Shown: one piece after another, positions 24,946-34,062 of the stretch
Position numbering within the stretch: the first letter of the stretch is position 1
How the letters are laid out: the number at the start of each line of letters is the position of its first letter
Source of the DNA: an uncultured Chlorobiota bacterium
GTDB taxonomy: Bacteria > Bacteroidota > Bacteroidia > Bacteroidales > JAADGE01
Direction: 5' to 3'
Assembly: GCA_947311255.1 (NCBI GenBank)
Contig: CAMZKL010000040.1
Span: 95,135 to 159,134, forward strand
DNA length: 64,000 nt
Notes under the pieces: generated by a model
The model's database searches: none
What the model saw: the letters and a program-made list of their open reading frames with translations, nothing else
Told to the model about the DNA's origin: nothing
Program-made: the position numbers and the translations under genes

Positions 24946-27336
24946 ATGAAAAAAACACTAAAAATAATATCAATCATACTTATTTTAATAGCTATTGCAG
25001 TATTTTTCATGCTACAATCTTACAAACCTCAATATTCAGGAGAAATAAAGTTAAAAGGCCTAAAAAAGGAAGTGACAGTATATCATGACAAATATGGTAT
25101 TCCGCATATATACGCAGAGAATAAAGATGATTTGTATTTTGCTCTTGGATATTTACATGCACAAGAAAGACTATTTCAGATGGAAATGTTAAGAAGAATT
25201 ACAAGCGGAAGACTATCTGAAATAATAGGAACAAAAACTATTGAAACAGATAAATATTTTAGAACATTACAAATTAATAAAGCATCGGAATTAAGTATTA
25301 AAAAATACTTTTCGGATAAAAGTAAGCCATATGTAAAAGATGCAAATAATTATTTGAGAGGAATAAATGATTTTTTAATGAACGGAAAAACCCCAATCGA
25401 GTACCAACTAATGGGAATTAAAAAAGAAAAATTTAAAATTGTAGATTTATTCAATATTGCTGGTTTTATGGCTTTCAGTTTTGCTGAAGCATTTAAAATA
25501 GACCCTATGATTTCTAAAATCCAGAATGAACTAGGAAACAAATATCTTGAAGACATTGTTTCAAGCTATGTACCTGGAACAGAAAGAGTTCCTCTTTCAA
25601 ACAATCAAGAAATTGATTATTCTGCTTTAAGTAAAATAACTAAAACAACATCCGAACTTATTGACAATTTACCTGTGCCGTTCTTTGAAGGAAGTAATTC
25701 TTGGATTTTATCACAGAAAAAAACAGAATCAGGAGGTGTTATATTTGCAAATGATACTCATATTGGATATTCACAGCCTTCGGTTTGGTACGAAGCACAT
25801 CTTGAATGCCCAAACTTTAACCTTTACGGAAATTTCATAGCAGGAATTCCTTTTTCATTGCTGGGACACAACAGAAATCTAGCTTGGGGACTAACAATGT
25901 TTGAAAACGATGATGTAGATTTTTATTACGAAGAGCTTAATCCTAACGATAGCACACAATACAAAAGTAATAATACTTGGAAAAATTTTAAACTTATTAC
26001 TGAAACTATAAAAGTTAAAGATTCTTCTGATGTTACAATAACAGTAAGAAAAACCGAAAGAGGGAGTATAATAAATGATTATATAAAGGATGCAGGAGAT
26101 AAACCAATTTCAGTTTTTTGGACTTTCACTCATATTCCCATTGAAACTGTTCTTGCTTTTTACGAATTAAACAATTCTAACAATATTGAAGATGTTAAAA
26201 ATGCAGCTTCAAAAATAAGTTCTCCCGGTCTTAATATTATGTATGGTGATAAATTAGGCAATATTGCATATTGGGCAGCCGGAAAAATAACTAAATTTAA
26301 AGACAGTATTTTTCAATCGGACAGAATTCAGGAACACGAAAAAGGAGATATCTCTTTTTACAATTTCAAAAACAATCCAAAATCTGTAAACCCTAGTTCT
26401 GGCTTTGTTTATTCCTCTAATAATCAGCCCGATAGTGTTAATGGGATTTTATATCCGGGTTATTACCCTTCAGAAGACAGAGCAGTAAGAGTTTTGGAAT
26501 TTTTAAAGAATGAAAATAAATGGAATGTTGAAAAAACTAAAAAAATGCAAACTGATGTCAAGTCTGCTGTAATGCCAAAAACAGTAAAAGAGATCTTGAC
26601 AAATATTGACATCTCAATTTTAGAAAAAACAAAGAATCATAAAAAAGCATATGATATTTTATTAAAATGGGATGGAGAACATCAAAAAGAAAGTAAAGGA
26701 CCCGTTATTTACAATCGTCTTCTTAGAAAAATTTTAGAACTTACAATGATTGATGAACTAGGCGAAGAAGATTTTGATTTCATGACTTATGGGCATACAC
26801 CGGAAAGATCAATTCCTGTATTACTTAGCAACAATAATTCTGTGTGGTGGAATAATATAAAAACAGAAAAAAAGGAAACCCGAAAAGACATCTTTACCGC
26901 AGCTTTTGATAGCACAATTGTTGCACTAAATAAAGAACTTGGTAACAATACAGATGAGTGGAAATGGGAGAATGTTCACACAGTAGAATATCAACACTTT
27001 ATAGCAAAATCTGTTAAACCTTTAAGAAAAATATTTAATGTTGGACCTTTTAATGTTTGGGGAGCAAAACAAGTTATAAACCAAATAGCTTATAAAATAA
27101 GTAAAGACGGAAAATACAAATCAACATCAGGTCCGGCAATGAGAACAATTATTGATTTTTCAGATGTAGAAAACAAATCGTACAGCATAATCCCCACAGG
27201 ACAATCTGGCATTTTTATGAGTAAACATTATTCAGACCAAGCAGAAATGTATAATAAAGGAGAATATAGAAAACAAATGATGAATAAAGATGAAATTATT
27301 AAAGAGAGTGTAAAATTGGTACTGAAACCTAAGTAA
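24946..27336 (+). CDS. Penicillin acylase family protein (Ntn hydrolase)
   Basis: A 796-aa exported enzyme precursor. Family members cleave amide bonds of penicillins, acyl-homoserine lactones or other N-acyl compounds after autocatalytic splitting. An N-terminal membrane/signal helix (residues ~5-24) is followed by the alpha-subunit segment VYHDKYGIPHIYAENKDDLYFALGYLHAQERLFQME. The maturation site is GSNSWIL near residue 250, where the Ser would become the beta-subunit N-terminal nucleophile. Beta-chain motifs are NDTHIGYSQPSVWYEAHL, GIPFSLLGHNRNLAWGLTM and SGPAMRTIIDFSD. The physiological substrate is unknown. It appears monocistronic. Confidence 0.93.
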   Translation: MKKTLKIISIILILIAIAVFFMLQSYKPQYSGEIKLKGLKKEVTVYHDKYGIPHIYAENKDDLYFALGYLHAQERLFQMEMLRRITSGRLSEIIGTKTIETDKYFRTLQINKASELSIKKYFSDKSKPYVKDANNYLRGINDFLMNGKTPIEYQLMGIKKEKFKIVDLFNIAGFMAFSFAEAFKIDPMISKIQNELGNKYLEDIVSSYVPGTERVPLSNNQEIDYSALSKITKTTSELIDNLPVPFFEGSNSWILSQKKTESGGVIFANDTHIGYSQPSVWYEAHLECPNFNLYGNFIAGIPFSLLGHNRNLAWGLTMFENDDVDFYYEELNPNDSTQYKSNNTWKNFKLITETIKVKDSSDVTITVRKTERGSIINDYIKDAGDKPISVFWTFTHIPIETVLAFYELNNSNNIEDVKNAASKISSPGLNIMYGDKLGNIAYWAAGKITKFKDSIFQSDRIQEHEKGDISFYNFKNNPKSVNPSSGFVYSSNNQPDSVNGILYPGYYPSEDRAVRVLEFLKNENKWNVEKTKKMQTDVKSAVMPKTVKEILTNIDISILEKTKNHKKAYDILLKWDGEHQKESKGPVIYNRLLRKILELTMIDELGEEDFDFMTYGHTPERSIPVLLSNNNSVWWNNIKTEKKETRKDIFTAAFDSTIVALNKELGNNTDEWKWENVHTVEYQHFIAKSVKPLRKIFNVGPFNVWGAKQVINQIAYKISKDGKYKSTSGPAMRTIIDFSDVENKSYSIIPTGQSGIFMSKHYSDQAEMYNKGEYRKQMMNKDEIIKESVKLVLKPK

Positions 27337-27489
27337 TTACTAAATGGAAAATAACTCAAGTCTTTTTTGCTAAAAAAATAATTTAATAATTTTTAATTTA
27401 AAACAGGTCTTATTCATTTTCAGTATCTCACTTTTTATATTATTGTTAATAAAAAAATACAATACTTCTTAAGTTAAAAAAAAGAAAAT

Positions 27490-28221
27490 ATGAATAACAA
27501 TATAAGCAGAACATTTGACCTTTTAGAAAGATATAAAAAAAACTTTTTAAAAGAAGATGTGTTTGTTGCAAAGCAAAATGGAAAATGGACAAAATATTCA
27601 ACACAACAATATATTGATTATTCGCACTTTATCAGCTCAGGTTTATTGGAATTAGGATTTAAAAAAGGCGATAAAATAATAACAATAACTAAAAATTGTC
27701 CCGAGTGGAATTTTATGGACATGGGAATGGCAATGATAGGAGTTGTCCATGTACCTGTTTTTTCAAATCTTAATGAAACGGAATATAAATATATATTTGA
27801 GCATTCTGATGCTAAGATGCTAATTGTTGCAGATAAAAAGTTCTACAATATGCTCCAACCCACTGCAAATGAAACTGATAATATTGAAAAAATATACACC
27901 TTTGAAAAAGTTGAAAATGCTCCATTTTGGAAAGAAATTAAAAATTTAGGAGAAAAATACTTTAGCAAAAACTTACCCAAAATTGAAAAAATAAAAGAAA
28001 GTATTCTTCCTAATGATTTTGCTTCATTAATTTATACATCAGGAACAACCGGACAAGCAAAAGGAGTTATGCTTTCACATAAAAATATGGTTCATAATGC
28101 TGTTGAAGCATCAAAAGTTTTCAATTTAAAACCCAGTCAAAAATATTTAAGCGTGTTGCCTTTGTGCCATGTTGGGGGAAGAATGGGAATTTGCACAAAC
28201 TCCACAAAAAGCATTAATTGA
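27490..28221 (+). pseudogene. Truncated AMP-forming long-chain acyl-CoA synthetase (5' part only)
   Basis: The first ~230 residues match the N-terminal part of FAA1-type fatty acyl-CoA synthetases: RYKKNFLKEDVFVAKQNGKW, DMGMAMIGVVHVPVFSNL, and the AMP-binding P-loop YTSGTTGQAKGVMLSHKN. The family is normally ~590 aa. The frame ends just after SVLPLCHV with GGRMGICTNSTKSIN, which is not synthetase-like, so the active-site C-terminal part is missing. The downstream DNA encodes the end of an unrelated oxidoreductase (next feature). This looks like the left side of a deletion junction near 28172. Confidence 0.85.
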
Positions 28222-28342
28222 AAACTTAGAAACTATTGAAAATTTACATTTTGCATCTGCTTGGGGAAATTTTGGCGGAGGATTATTAGGAGCAATTTAT
28301 AGTGGATATTTTAGTGCAGTAGGAATATTAAGAACAAAATAA
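28175..28342 (+). pseudogene. C-terminal remnant of an FAD-dependent oxidoreductase
   Basis: In a frame different from the truncated synthetase, the DNA reads GEEWEFAQTPQKALIENLE and then NLHFASAWGNFGGGLLGAIYSGYFSA before TAA at 28340-28342. The G-rich W(G)xFGGGLxGAxxSG pattern is the usual C-terminal FAD-contact segment of amine-oxidase/phytoene-desaturase-type flavoproteins. No upstream part exists here, so only ~55 codons remain. It is six bases before the acyltransferase start, suggesting the original operon ran synthetase - (lost DNA) - flavoprotein - acyltransferase. Confidence 0.7.
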
Positions 28343-28347
28343 TAAAA

Positions 28348-29199
28348 ATGCAAAACTCAAATAAAAAAAAATTCAATCTTATAGACCTTGATTCTGTAAT
28401 CAGAAATCAAAAAAATGAGTTTATAAGCAAACTACCACAGTTTGTAATAAATATAATGAAAAAAATAATTAAGCAAGACGATTTAAATAAATTAATTATT
28501 AATAATAACGATAAACATGGAATTGAATTTGTTAATGCTTGCATAAATGATTTGGGTGTAAACATTAATATTATTAATGAAGAAAACATTCCTGATAAAG
28601 GAAATTTTATTTTTGTTTCAAACCATCCGCTTGGAGGTGTTGATGTTGGAGTTGTAATTGCAATTATATCACATAAATATAAAAATTTAAAGGCAGTTGC
28701 AAATGAAATCTTATCAAATGTTGATAAATTTAAAGAGATTATAATTGAAGTTGGTGTATTCTCAAAGACTGATATTCAATCTATTAAAAAAATGAATGAC
28801 ATTTATTCTTCCAATGAAATTCAAATTTATATACTCCCTTCCGGTTTAGTTTCAAGAAAAACAAAGGGAATTGTAAAAGACCTTCCTTGGAAACATAGTT
28901 TTATAAAAAATGCAGTAAAATATGAAAGAGATGTTATTCCTATTTTGGTTGATGATAAAAATTCAAGAAAATTTTATTTTATTGCCAATTTACGAAAGTT
29001 ATTAAAAATAAAAATGAGCATCGAAACTATTTTTATTCCTGCCGAAATTTTTAAAAAACGAAACAAAACAATTGATGTTTATATCGGCAAACCAATTTCC
29101 TACAAAACATTTGACAAGTCAAAATCTCCAAAAAAATGGGCATTGGCAGTTCAGGATATTGTTTATGAATTAAAAACTTCCCAAGCTTCTTCTGCTTGA
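28348..29199 (+). CDS. Lysophospholipid/glycerol acyltransferase family protein (PlsC-like)
   Basis: 283 aa. The acyltransferase signature is FVSNHPLGGVD (H-X5-D form, as in the NHPLGG subgroup), followed by KAVANEIL, the EVGVF segment and the substrate-site YILPSGLVSRKTKGIVKDLPW. The NHPLGG-type subgroup includes O-acyltransferases for glycerol- or amino-acid-based lipids in Bacteroidetes. No transmembrane helix is obvious. It lies downstream of the synthetase/flavoprotein scar, consistent with a former lipid-metabolism operon. Its 3' end overlaps the convergent aroE by 37 bases. Confidence 0.83.
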   Translation: MQNSNKKKFNLIDLDSVIRNQKNEFISKLPQFVINIMKKIIKQDDLNKLIINNNDKHGIEFVNACINDLGVNINIINEENIPDKGNFIFVSNHPLGGVDVGVVIAIISHKYKNLKAVANEILSNVDKFKEIIIEVGVFSKTDIQSIKKMNDIYSSNEIQIYILPSGLVSRKTKGIVKDLPWKHSFIKNAVKYERDVIPILVDDKNSRKFYFIANLRKLLKIKMSIETIFIPAEIFKKRNKTIDVYIGKPISYKTFDKSKSPKKWALAVQDIVYELKTSQASSA

Positions 29200-29915
29200 A
29201 AAATCAGCATTTCATAACCATTAATAATTTTTGCATTTCTGATTTTTCCTTCTTTTAAAAATAAAGTCTCCGTAGGATTATATATTAAATCAAAAAGAAT
29301 ATGTGATTTTGAAATAAACTTATAGGGAATATAAGGTTTTTTATTTATATCTGGAAAAATCCCTAATGGCGTTGCATTTACAATTAATTTATTGTTTGCT
29401 ATAATTTCAGAACTCAAATCTGAATATTGAATTGTTTTATTATTAATTTTTTCTTTTTTAGAACTAACAAAAAGATAGTCAATTTTTAAGGTCCTAAGAG
29501 CATATGCAACAGCTTTGGCAGCTCCTCCTGTTCCTAAAATTAGGGCATTTTTAATATCAGAATTTAAATGTTTTTTTAAAGATTTTTCAAATCCATAAAC
29601 ATCTGTATTATAACCTATTAGCTCAATATTACCATCGCATTTTTTAATCTTTATTACGTTTACTGCACCAATTTCTTTTGCAAGCAAATCAAGTTTATCT
29701 AAAAATGGAATAATTTGCTTTTTATAAGGAGATGTTACATTAAAACCTGCAATATTTTTTTCTGTTTTTATAATGTCTGGAAAAAGATTAATTGAATTGA
29801 TTGAAAAGTTTTTATAAGAAACTCCATTAATATTTTCTAACTTAAACTTTTCTAAGAAATATTTTCTTGAAAAAGAATGAGAAAGAGGATAACCAATTAA
29901 GCCAAAAGTTTTCAT
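29163..29915 (-). CDS. aroE: Shikimate dehydrogenase
   Basis: An NADP-dependent reduction of 3-dehydroshikimate in aromatic amino-acid synthesis. Motifs: GLIGYPLSHSFSRKYF at the N-terminus (substrate Ser residues), FNVTSPYKKQIIPFLD with the catalytic Lys, GYNTDVYGFEKSL with the catalytic Asp, the NADP loop LILGTGGAAKAVAYAL, and the C-terminal NGYEMLIFQAEEAWEVF. At 250 aa it is a normal single-domain AroE. Its start codon overlaps the popT-like stop by one base, indicating coupled translation. Confidence 0.95.
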   Translation of the reverse strand: MKTFGLIGYPLSHSFSRKYFLEKFKLENINGVSYKNFSINSINLFPDIIKTEKNIAGFNVTSPYKKQIIPFLDKLDLLAKEIGAVNVIKIKKCDGNIELIGYNTDVYGFEKSLKKHLNSDIKNALILGTGGAAKAVAYALRTLKIDYLFVSSKKEKINNKTIQYSDLSSEIIANNKLIVNATPLGIFPDINKKPYIPYKFISKSHILFDLIYNPTETLFLKEGKIRNAKIINGYEMLIFQAEEAWEVFNS

Positions 29916-30844
29916 TATTTTTTTTCATTATTTGTAGCAAAACGCTCAATTAACCAAATGGAAAGAATTCCTATTATAAAAAATGCAATAACTAGTAAAA
30001 CTTCAAGATTTAAAGTTTGAGGAAAAAATCTCTCATATCCACTTATAATTTTTTCACCGTCTTTATTTAAAACTTCTAAACCATTTTCTCCTAATAAATA
30101 ATGCTCTGTTTTCCAAGGCCATAGAATAAATAAAGATCCTAGTATAAAACCTGTGAGAGAAGCAATTGTTTGGTCTTTAAATTTTTTATACACCCAAGAA
30201 AGAACATTTGAGAATGCAGGCAAGCCAATAGCTGCTCCAATTGCAACAGGCAATAACACCTTAAAATCCAACACATTAACTGAGTGAAGAATTAAAGTGT
30301 AATTCCCCATAAGTATTAAAACAAAAGAACCTGAAAGTCCAGGAAGAATCATACTTATAATGGCAACAATTCCGCAAATAAAAAGAAAATAAAAGGCATC
30401 GTTTTCAGTTGCAGGATTCATAAAAGAAATCCAAACAGCTATTCCTGTTCCAATAATAAAAGACAAAATTACTGCAAAATTATATTTTTCAACAGTTCTA
30501 CCTACAAAATAAACTGAGGCGAATATTAAACCAAAAAAATATGCCCAAACGTAAACAGGAAAGGCATCAAAAAGGTATTCAAGAAGTCTTGCAAATGTTA
30601 AAATACTTACCAAAACTCCAAAAAGAACTGTTGACAAGAAAACCAAATCAGTTTCTTTTATAAAATCTTTTAACTTTAATTTAAATAATAGTTTTAAAGA
30701 TTTTAAATTAAATGATTTCAAGGCATCAATAAGGCGTTCAAAAATTCCGGTAATTAAGGCAATTGTTCCTCCGGAGACTCCGGGAATTACATTTGCAGCT
30801 CCTATTCCGAAACCTTTTGCAAACCATGAGATTATTTCTTTCAT
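29915..30844 (-). CDS. DUF368 family membrane protein, PopT-type polyprenyl-phosphate transporter
   Basis: 309 aa with ~8 transmembrane helices. The DUF368 signature GFGIGAANVIPGVSGGTIALITGIFERLI is at the N-terminus, and the inverted-repeat partner ISMILPGLSGSFVLILMGNY in the middle. Members of DUF368 (PopT) have been shown in other bacteria to recycle undecaprenyl phosphate across the cytoplasmic membrane, complementing DedA/UptA. That function is transferred here by family only. It heads a two-gene unit with aroE. Confidence 0.88.
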   Translation of the reverse strand: MKEIISWFAKGFGIGAANVIPGVSGGTIALITGIFERLIDALKSFNLKSLKLLFKLKLKDFIKETDLVFLSTVLFGVLVSILTFARLLEYLFDAFPVYVWAYFFGLIFASVYFVGRTVEKYNFAVILSFIIGTGIAVWISFMNPATENDAFYFLFICGIVAIISMILPGLSGSFVLILMGNYTLILHSVNVLDFKVLLPVAIGAAIGLPAFSNVLSWVYKKFKDQTIASLTGFILGSLFILWPWKTEHYLLGENGLEVLNKDGEKIISGYERFFPQTLNLEVLLVIAFFIIGILSIWLIERFATNNEKK

Positions 30845-30870
30845 TGATTTTTATTGTGTTTTACAGCATA

Positions 30871-30878
30871 CAAAAATA
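30871..30878 (-). promoter_or_regulatory. Predicted -7 element (TATTTTTG) for the popT-aroE unit
   Basis: Exact TAnnTTTG match 26 bases before the ATG at 30844 on the minus strand. Confidence 0.45.
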
Positions 30879-30999
30879 TAAAAATATATTTAGTTTTACT
30901 ATTGTCGTTTTTTTTCATTCTCAAATTGGCTAAAACTTTACAAAACACTAAAAAAGGCAAATCAATGCTTGTTATTAGACTAATAAAAATTAAGGAATT

Positions 31000-33900
31000 T
31001 TATTTCATTTCAAATAAATTCAAAAACTTTCTAAATAAATTAAAAATCAGTGCTAAATAAATAACGAAGGAAGTAAACCAAATAAATATAAAATTAAACC
31101 AAAAAGTATCAATCTTAAAATTTCCAATTTTTTTGTAAGGTGCATAAAAATGAGCTCTCCCATTAGTTTGTTTGGGATTATTAAAAATTGGATCTATTAT
31201 TTGAATCAATCTATTATTTTCTTCTTTAATAGCATCAAATTCTCCATTATTTCTTAAAATTTCACTTAATTTTTTGTTATTATTTTGCATTTTAAGTCTA
31301 TAAACTTCTTCAACACTTCCAAGTTTTTTAATAAGAAAATGAGAAACAGAGTCTGATTTTAAGTTAATTTTATATTGATTTGAATTAAATTCTTTTTTTA
31401 GTTTTTGATAATAATTTTTTAATTCTTCATGTACTTCATTATTAAATTTATTTATTTTTAAATTTTCTATATTGTTAAATTTATTCGTAGTTGTTTTATT
31501 TAATTCTATAATTTCATTTTTAATAATTTCAAAATATTTTATTGTTTGTACATTATTTTTCTTCTTAGAAATATTTTCTACACAAACTCCCGTACATTTT
31601 TCAAGTTCAGGAATTAAATACGATAAATTAAAATTATTGTTGCTTTTCTCCTTATCAACATCAAAATAGTACTTTTCAAACTTATTTCCTTTAAATTGCT
31701 CTACCGCAAGTGCTTCATATGCCCATCTAGAAGTCATCAAATCTCCAATAACAGGAACAACTTCATAAGATGTAAATTTTTTATGCAATTTTGTAAAATC
31801 TACAATAACACCGCTAAAAAGAAGTTGAGGAACTAAAATAAAAGGAATTGTTATGTATATAGTTACAACAGAGTTGAAAGCAGCCGAAATATTTAATCCT
31901 AATATATTTGCAAAAGCAGATGACGAAAATAAAATTAACCAATATGTTAAAGTCATTCCTTGAATGCCAAGAATCCAATTACCTACTATGATAAAAGTAA
32001 ACATTTGAACAGCAGAAATTATAAAAAGAACAATTATTTTTGAATTCAAATAACTAAATCTACTTAAATGTAGAAATTTTTCTCTATTTAAAATTTTCCT
32101 ATCTCTAATAATTTCTTCGGCACTCAGAGTCATTCCAAAAAACAAAGAAACTGTAACTGCCATAAATAAATATGCAATTAAATTAACATTTTCAGCAAAT
32201 ATATATGCGTTTGGGTCTGCATCTGTTCCACTAATATATTTAGTGAAATAACCTAAAATTACAGCTAAAATAGGTGCTTCTAAGAAAGTAATTAATAAAT
32301 ATTGTTTACTTGTAAGTTTCGTTTTTATGTTTCTTGATGTAAAAATTAAAAATTGTTTAAATTTTGATGGAATCTTGAAGTAATTCTCGGGCAATTTAGA
32401 AATGACCAAGTTTTTAGATGTAAAATTAATTTTAGCTTCAATTTCTTTTTTATATTTTAAATACCATTCTTTAGGAGTTACTTTTCTATCTTTTGTATAT
32501 TTGCCAAACTCATCAACTATCTTTGATTCAAGAATTTGCAAAGGTTGTTCTGCCTCTGTATTCCCACATACAGAACAACTGTTCTCTTCTGGATTTACAT
32601 AATTTGCAGCTTCTTTAAAGTATGTTATAGCATCAACAGGATTTCCATAATAAACAGGATACCCACCAGTGTCCATCATTAATAAACTGTCAAATAACTT
32701 GTATATATCCGAAGATGGCTGATGAATATTTACAATAACTAACTTTCCTTTTAATGCTTGCTCCTTCAATAAATTAATTACCATATCGGAATCCATAGAC
32801 GAAAGACCTGATGTTGGTTCATCTACAATTAAAATTGAGGGCTCTCTCATTAACTCAAGGGCAATATTTAATCGTTTTCTTTGTCCTCCGCTTATATATT
32901 TATTTACTGGGCTTCCTACTGCTAAATCTTTTGTTATTGTAAGATCTAAATCATTCAATATTTTATTAACCGAATCTTGTATTTCTTGTTCAGAAAAATC
33001 ACTAAAACATAGTTTTGCATTATAATATAGATTTTGATAAACAGTTAATTCTTCAATTAGCAAATCGTCTTGTGGCACAAAACCAATAACTCCCGTTAGT
33101 TTATCTTTATCCTTATGTAAATCATATCCGTTTATTGTAATTTTTCCTCCATGTAAAGGGAAGTTTCCATTAAAAACATTCAGTAAAGTTGACTTTCCTA
33201 CTCCGCTACCACCCATAATTCCAATCATTCTACCAGATTGTTCTTCAAAACTAAATTTTTGTATTCCGCTTTTTGAGTTTTTATAATAAAATTCAATATT
33301 CTCTGCTTTGAAAATTACTTTTGCACTATCGCTAGAATGAATAAATTTACCTGAAATATCACTATAGTATAAAGGTATAATCTTTGGGTTCTTAATAACA
33401 GAACCGTGATCAAAAATATAAAATCTATAAGGCGTAATATTTTGACTATTCAAAAACAAACTATCATTTCCTACATATTTCAACACAAAAGTATTTGTTG
33501 TTTCAATATGAAGAATAAATATTGTTCCTAAGATATTTTCAGAAAAAATGTGCTTATGTTTTTTATCGTGCTTTTCATTGTTTATGGTAAGTAAGCCGGC
33601 ATCATTATCAATTTTTTCAGTTTTATTAATGGCTAAATTAAAAAGACTTTCAAATTCATTCTCAGGTATATTAAAAATATCTGATACAGTTTTAACAAAA
33701 TCTATCTCTTTTTCAGTTATAATTTCATTTTCATTAATAAATTCTAAGAGTCTTATTAATACTACAATTTTTTCTTTTTGATGAAGTTGTTCATTTATTT
33801 CGCTACAAATTTTTAAAACCTTAACTGAATTAAGAGAAGTTTGTTTTTTAAACTTTCTACTATCATTTTTCTTAACATGATGATAAATTTTTACATAATC

Positions 33901-34059
33901 ATCAAAATTTTTCAAATAAATTTCAACATGCTTTTTATTTAGCATAACCGAAAGATATGTTCTAACAACTTTACGTTCTCTTTCAGAAACTTCACTAATA
34001 TCGGCATTTGCAATAATTGCAAACAAACGCATAAGTGCTTTTAATATCGATTCATTCAT
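31000..34059 (-). CDS. ABC-2 type transporter (ATPase fused to permease) with N-terminal TerB-like domain
   Basis: 1019 aa. Residues ~1-145 are helical and TerB-like (LMRLFAIIANADISEVSERERKVVRTYL; EIITEKEIDFVKTVSDIF). A beta-rich module follows (~180-270). The ATPase domain then shows Walker A MGGSGVGKSTLL, signature SGGQRKRLNIALELM and Walker B ILIVDEPTSGLSSMDS. A CxxC pair (CSVCGNTEAEQ) lies in the linker. The permease (~610-800) is of the ABCG/ABC-2 type with TRNIKTKLTSKQYLL and several helices. A ~200-aa coiled/basic extracytoplasmic segment comes before a last helix. The substrate is unknown. It starts 3 bp after the symporter stop, so they form an operon. Confidence 0.86.
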   Translation of the reverse strand: MNESILKALMRLFAIIANADISEVSERERKVVRTYLSVMLNKKHVEIYLKNFDDYVKIYHHVKKNDSRKFKKQTSLNSVKVLKICSEINEQLHQKEKIVVLIRLLEFINENEIITEKEIDFVKTVSDIFNIPENEFESLFNLAINKTEKIDNDAGLLTINNEKHDKKHKHIFSENILGTIFILHIETTNTFVLKYVGNDSLFLNSQNITPYRFYIFDHGSVIKNPKIIPLYYSDISGKFIHSSDSAKVIFKAENIEFYYKNSKSGIQKFSFEEQSGRMIGIMGGSGVGKSTLLNVFNGNFPLHGGKITINGYDLHKDKDKLTGVIGFVPQDDLLIEELTVYQNLYYNAKLCFSDFSEQEIQDSVNKILNDLDLTITKDLAVGSPVNKYISGGQRKRLNIALELMREPSILIVDEPTSGLSSMDSDMVINLLKEQALKGKLVIVNIHQPSSDIYKLFDSLLMMDTGGYPVYYGNPVDAITYFKEAANYVNPEENSCSVCGNTEAEQPLQILESKIVDEFGKYTKDRKVTPKEWYLKYKKEIEAKINFTSKNLVISKLPENYFKIPSKFKQFLIFTSRNIKTKLTSKQYLLITFLEAPILAVILGYFTKYISGTDADPNAYIFAENVNLIAYLFMAVTVSLFFGMTLSAEEIIRDRKILNREKFLHLSRFSYLNSKIIVLFIISAVQMFTFIIVGNWILGIQGMTLTYWLILFSSSAFANILGLNISAAFNSVVTIYITIPFILVPQLLFSGVIVDFTKLHKKFTSYEVVPVIGDLMTSRWAYEALAVEQFKGNKFEKYYFDVDKEKSNNNFNLSYLIPELEKCTGVCVENISKKKNNVQTIKYFEIIKNEIIELNKTTTNKFNNIENLKINKFNNEVHEELKNYYQKLKKEFNSNQYKINLKSDSVSHFLIKKLGSVEEVYRLKMQNNNKKLSEILRNNGEFDAIKEENNRLIQIIDPIFNNPKQTNGRAHFYAPYKKIGNFKIDTFWFNFIFIWFTSFVIYLALIFNLFRKFLNLFEMK

Positions 34060-34062
34060 AAT

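Noticed and set aside
24864-25088. 74-aa ORF overlapping the penicillin acylase start
   Set aside because: Out-of-frame shadow; the acylase start with its signal helix is clear.
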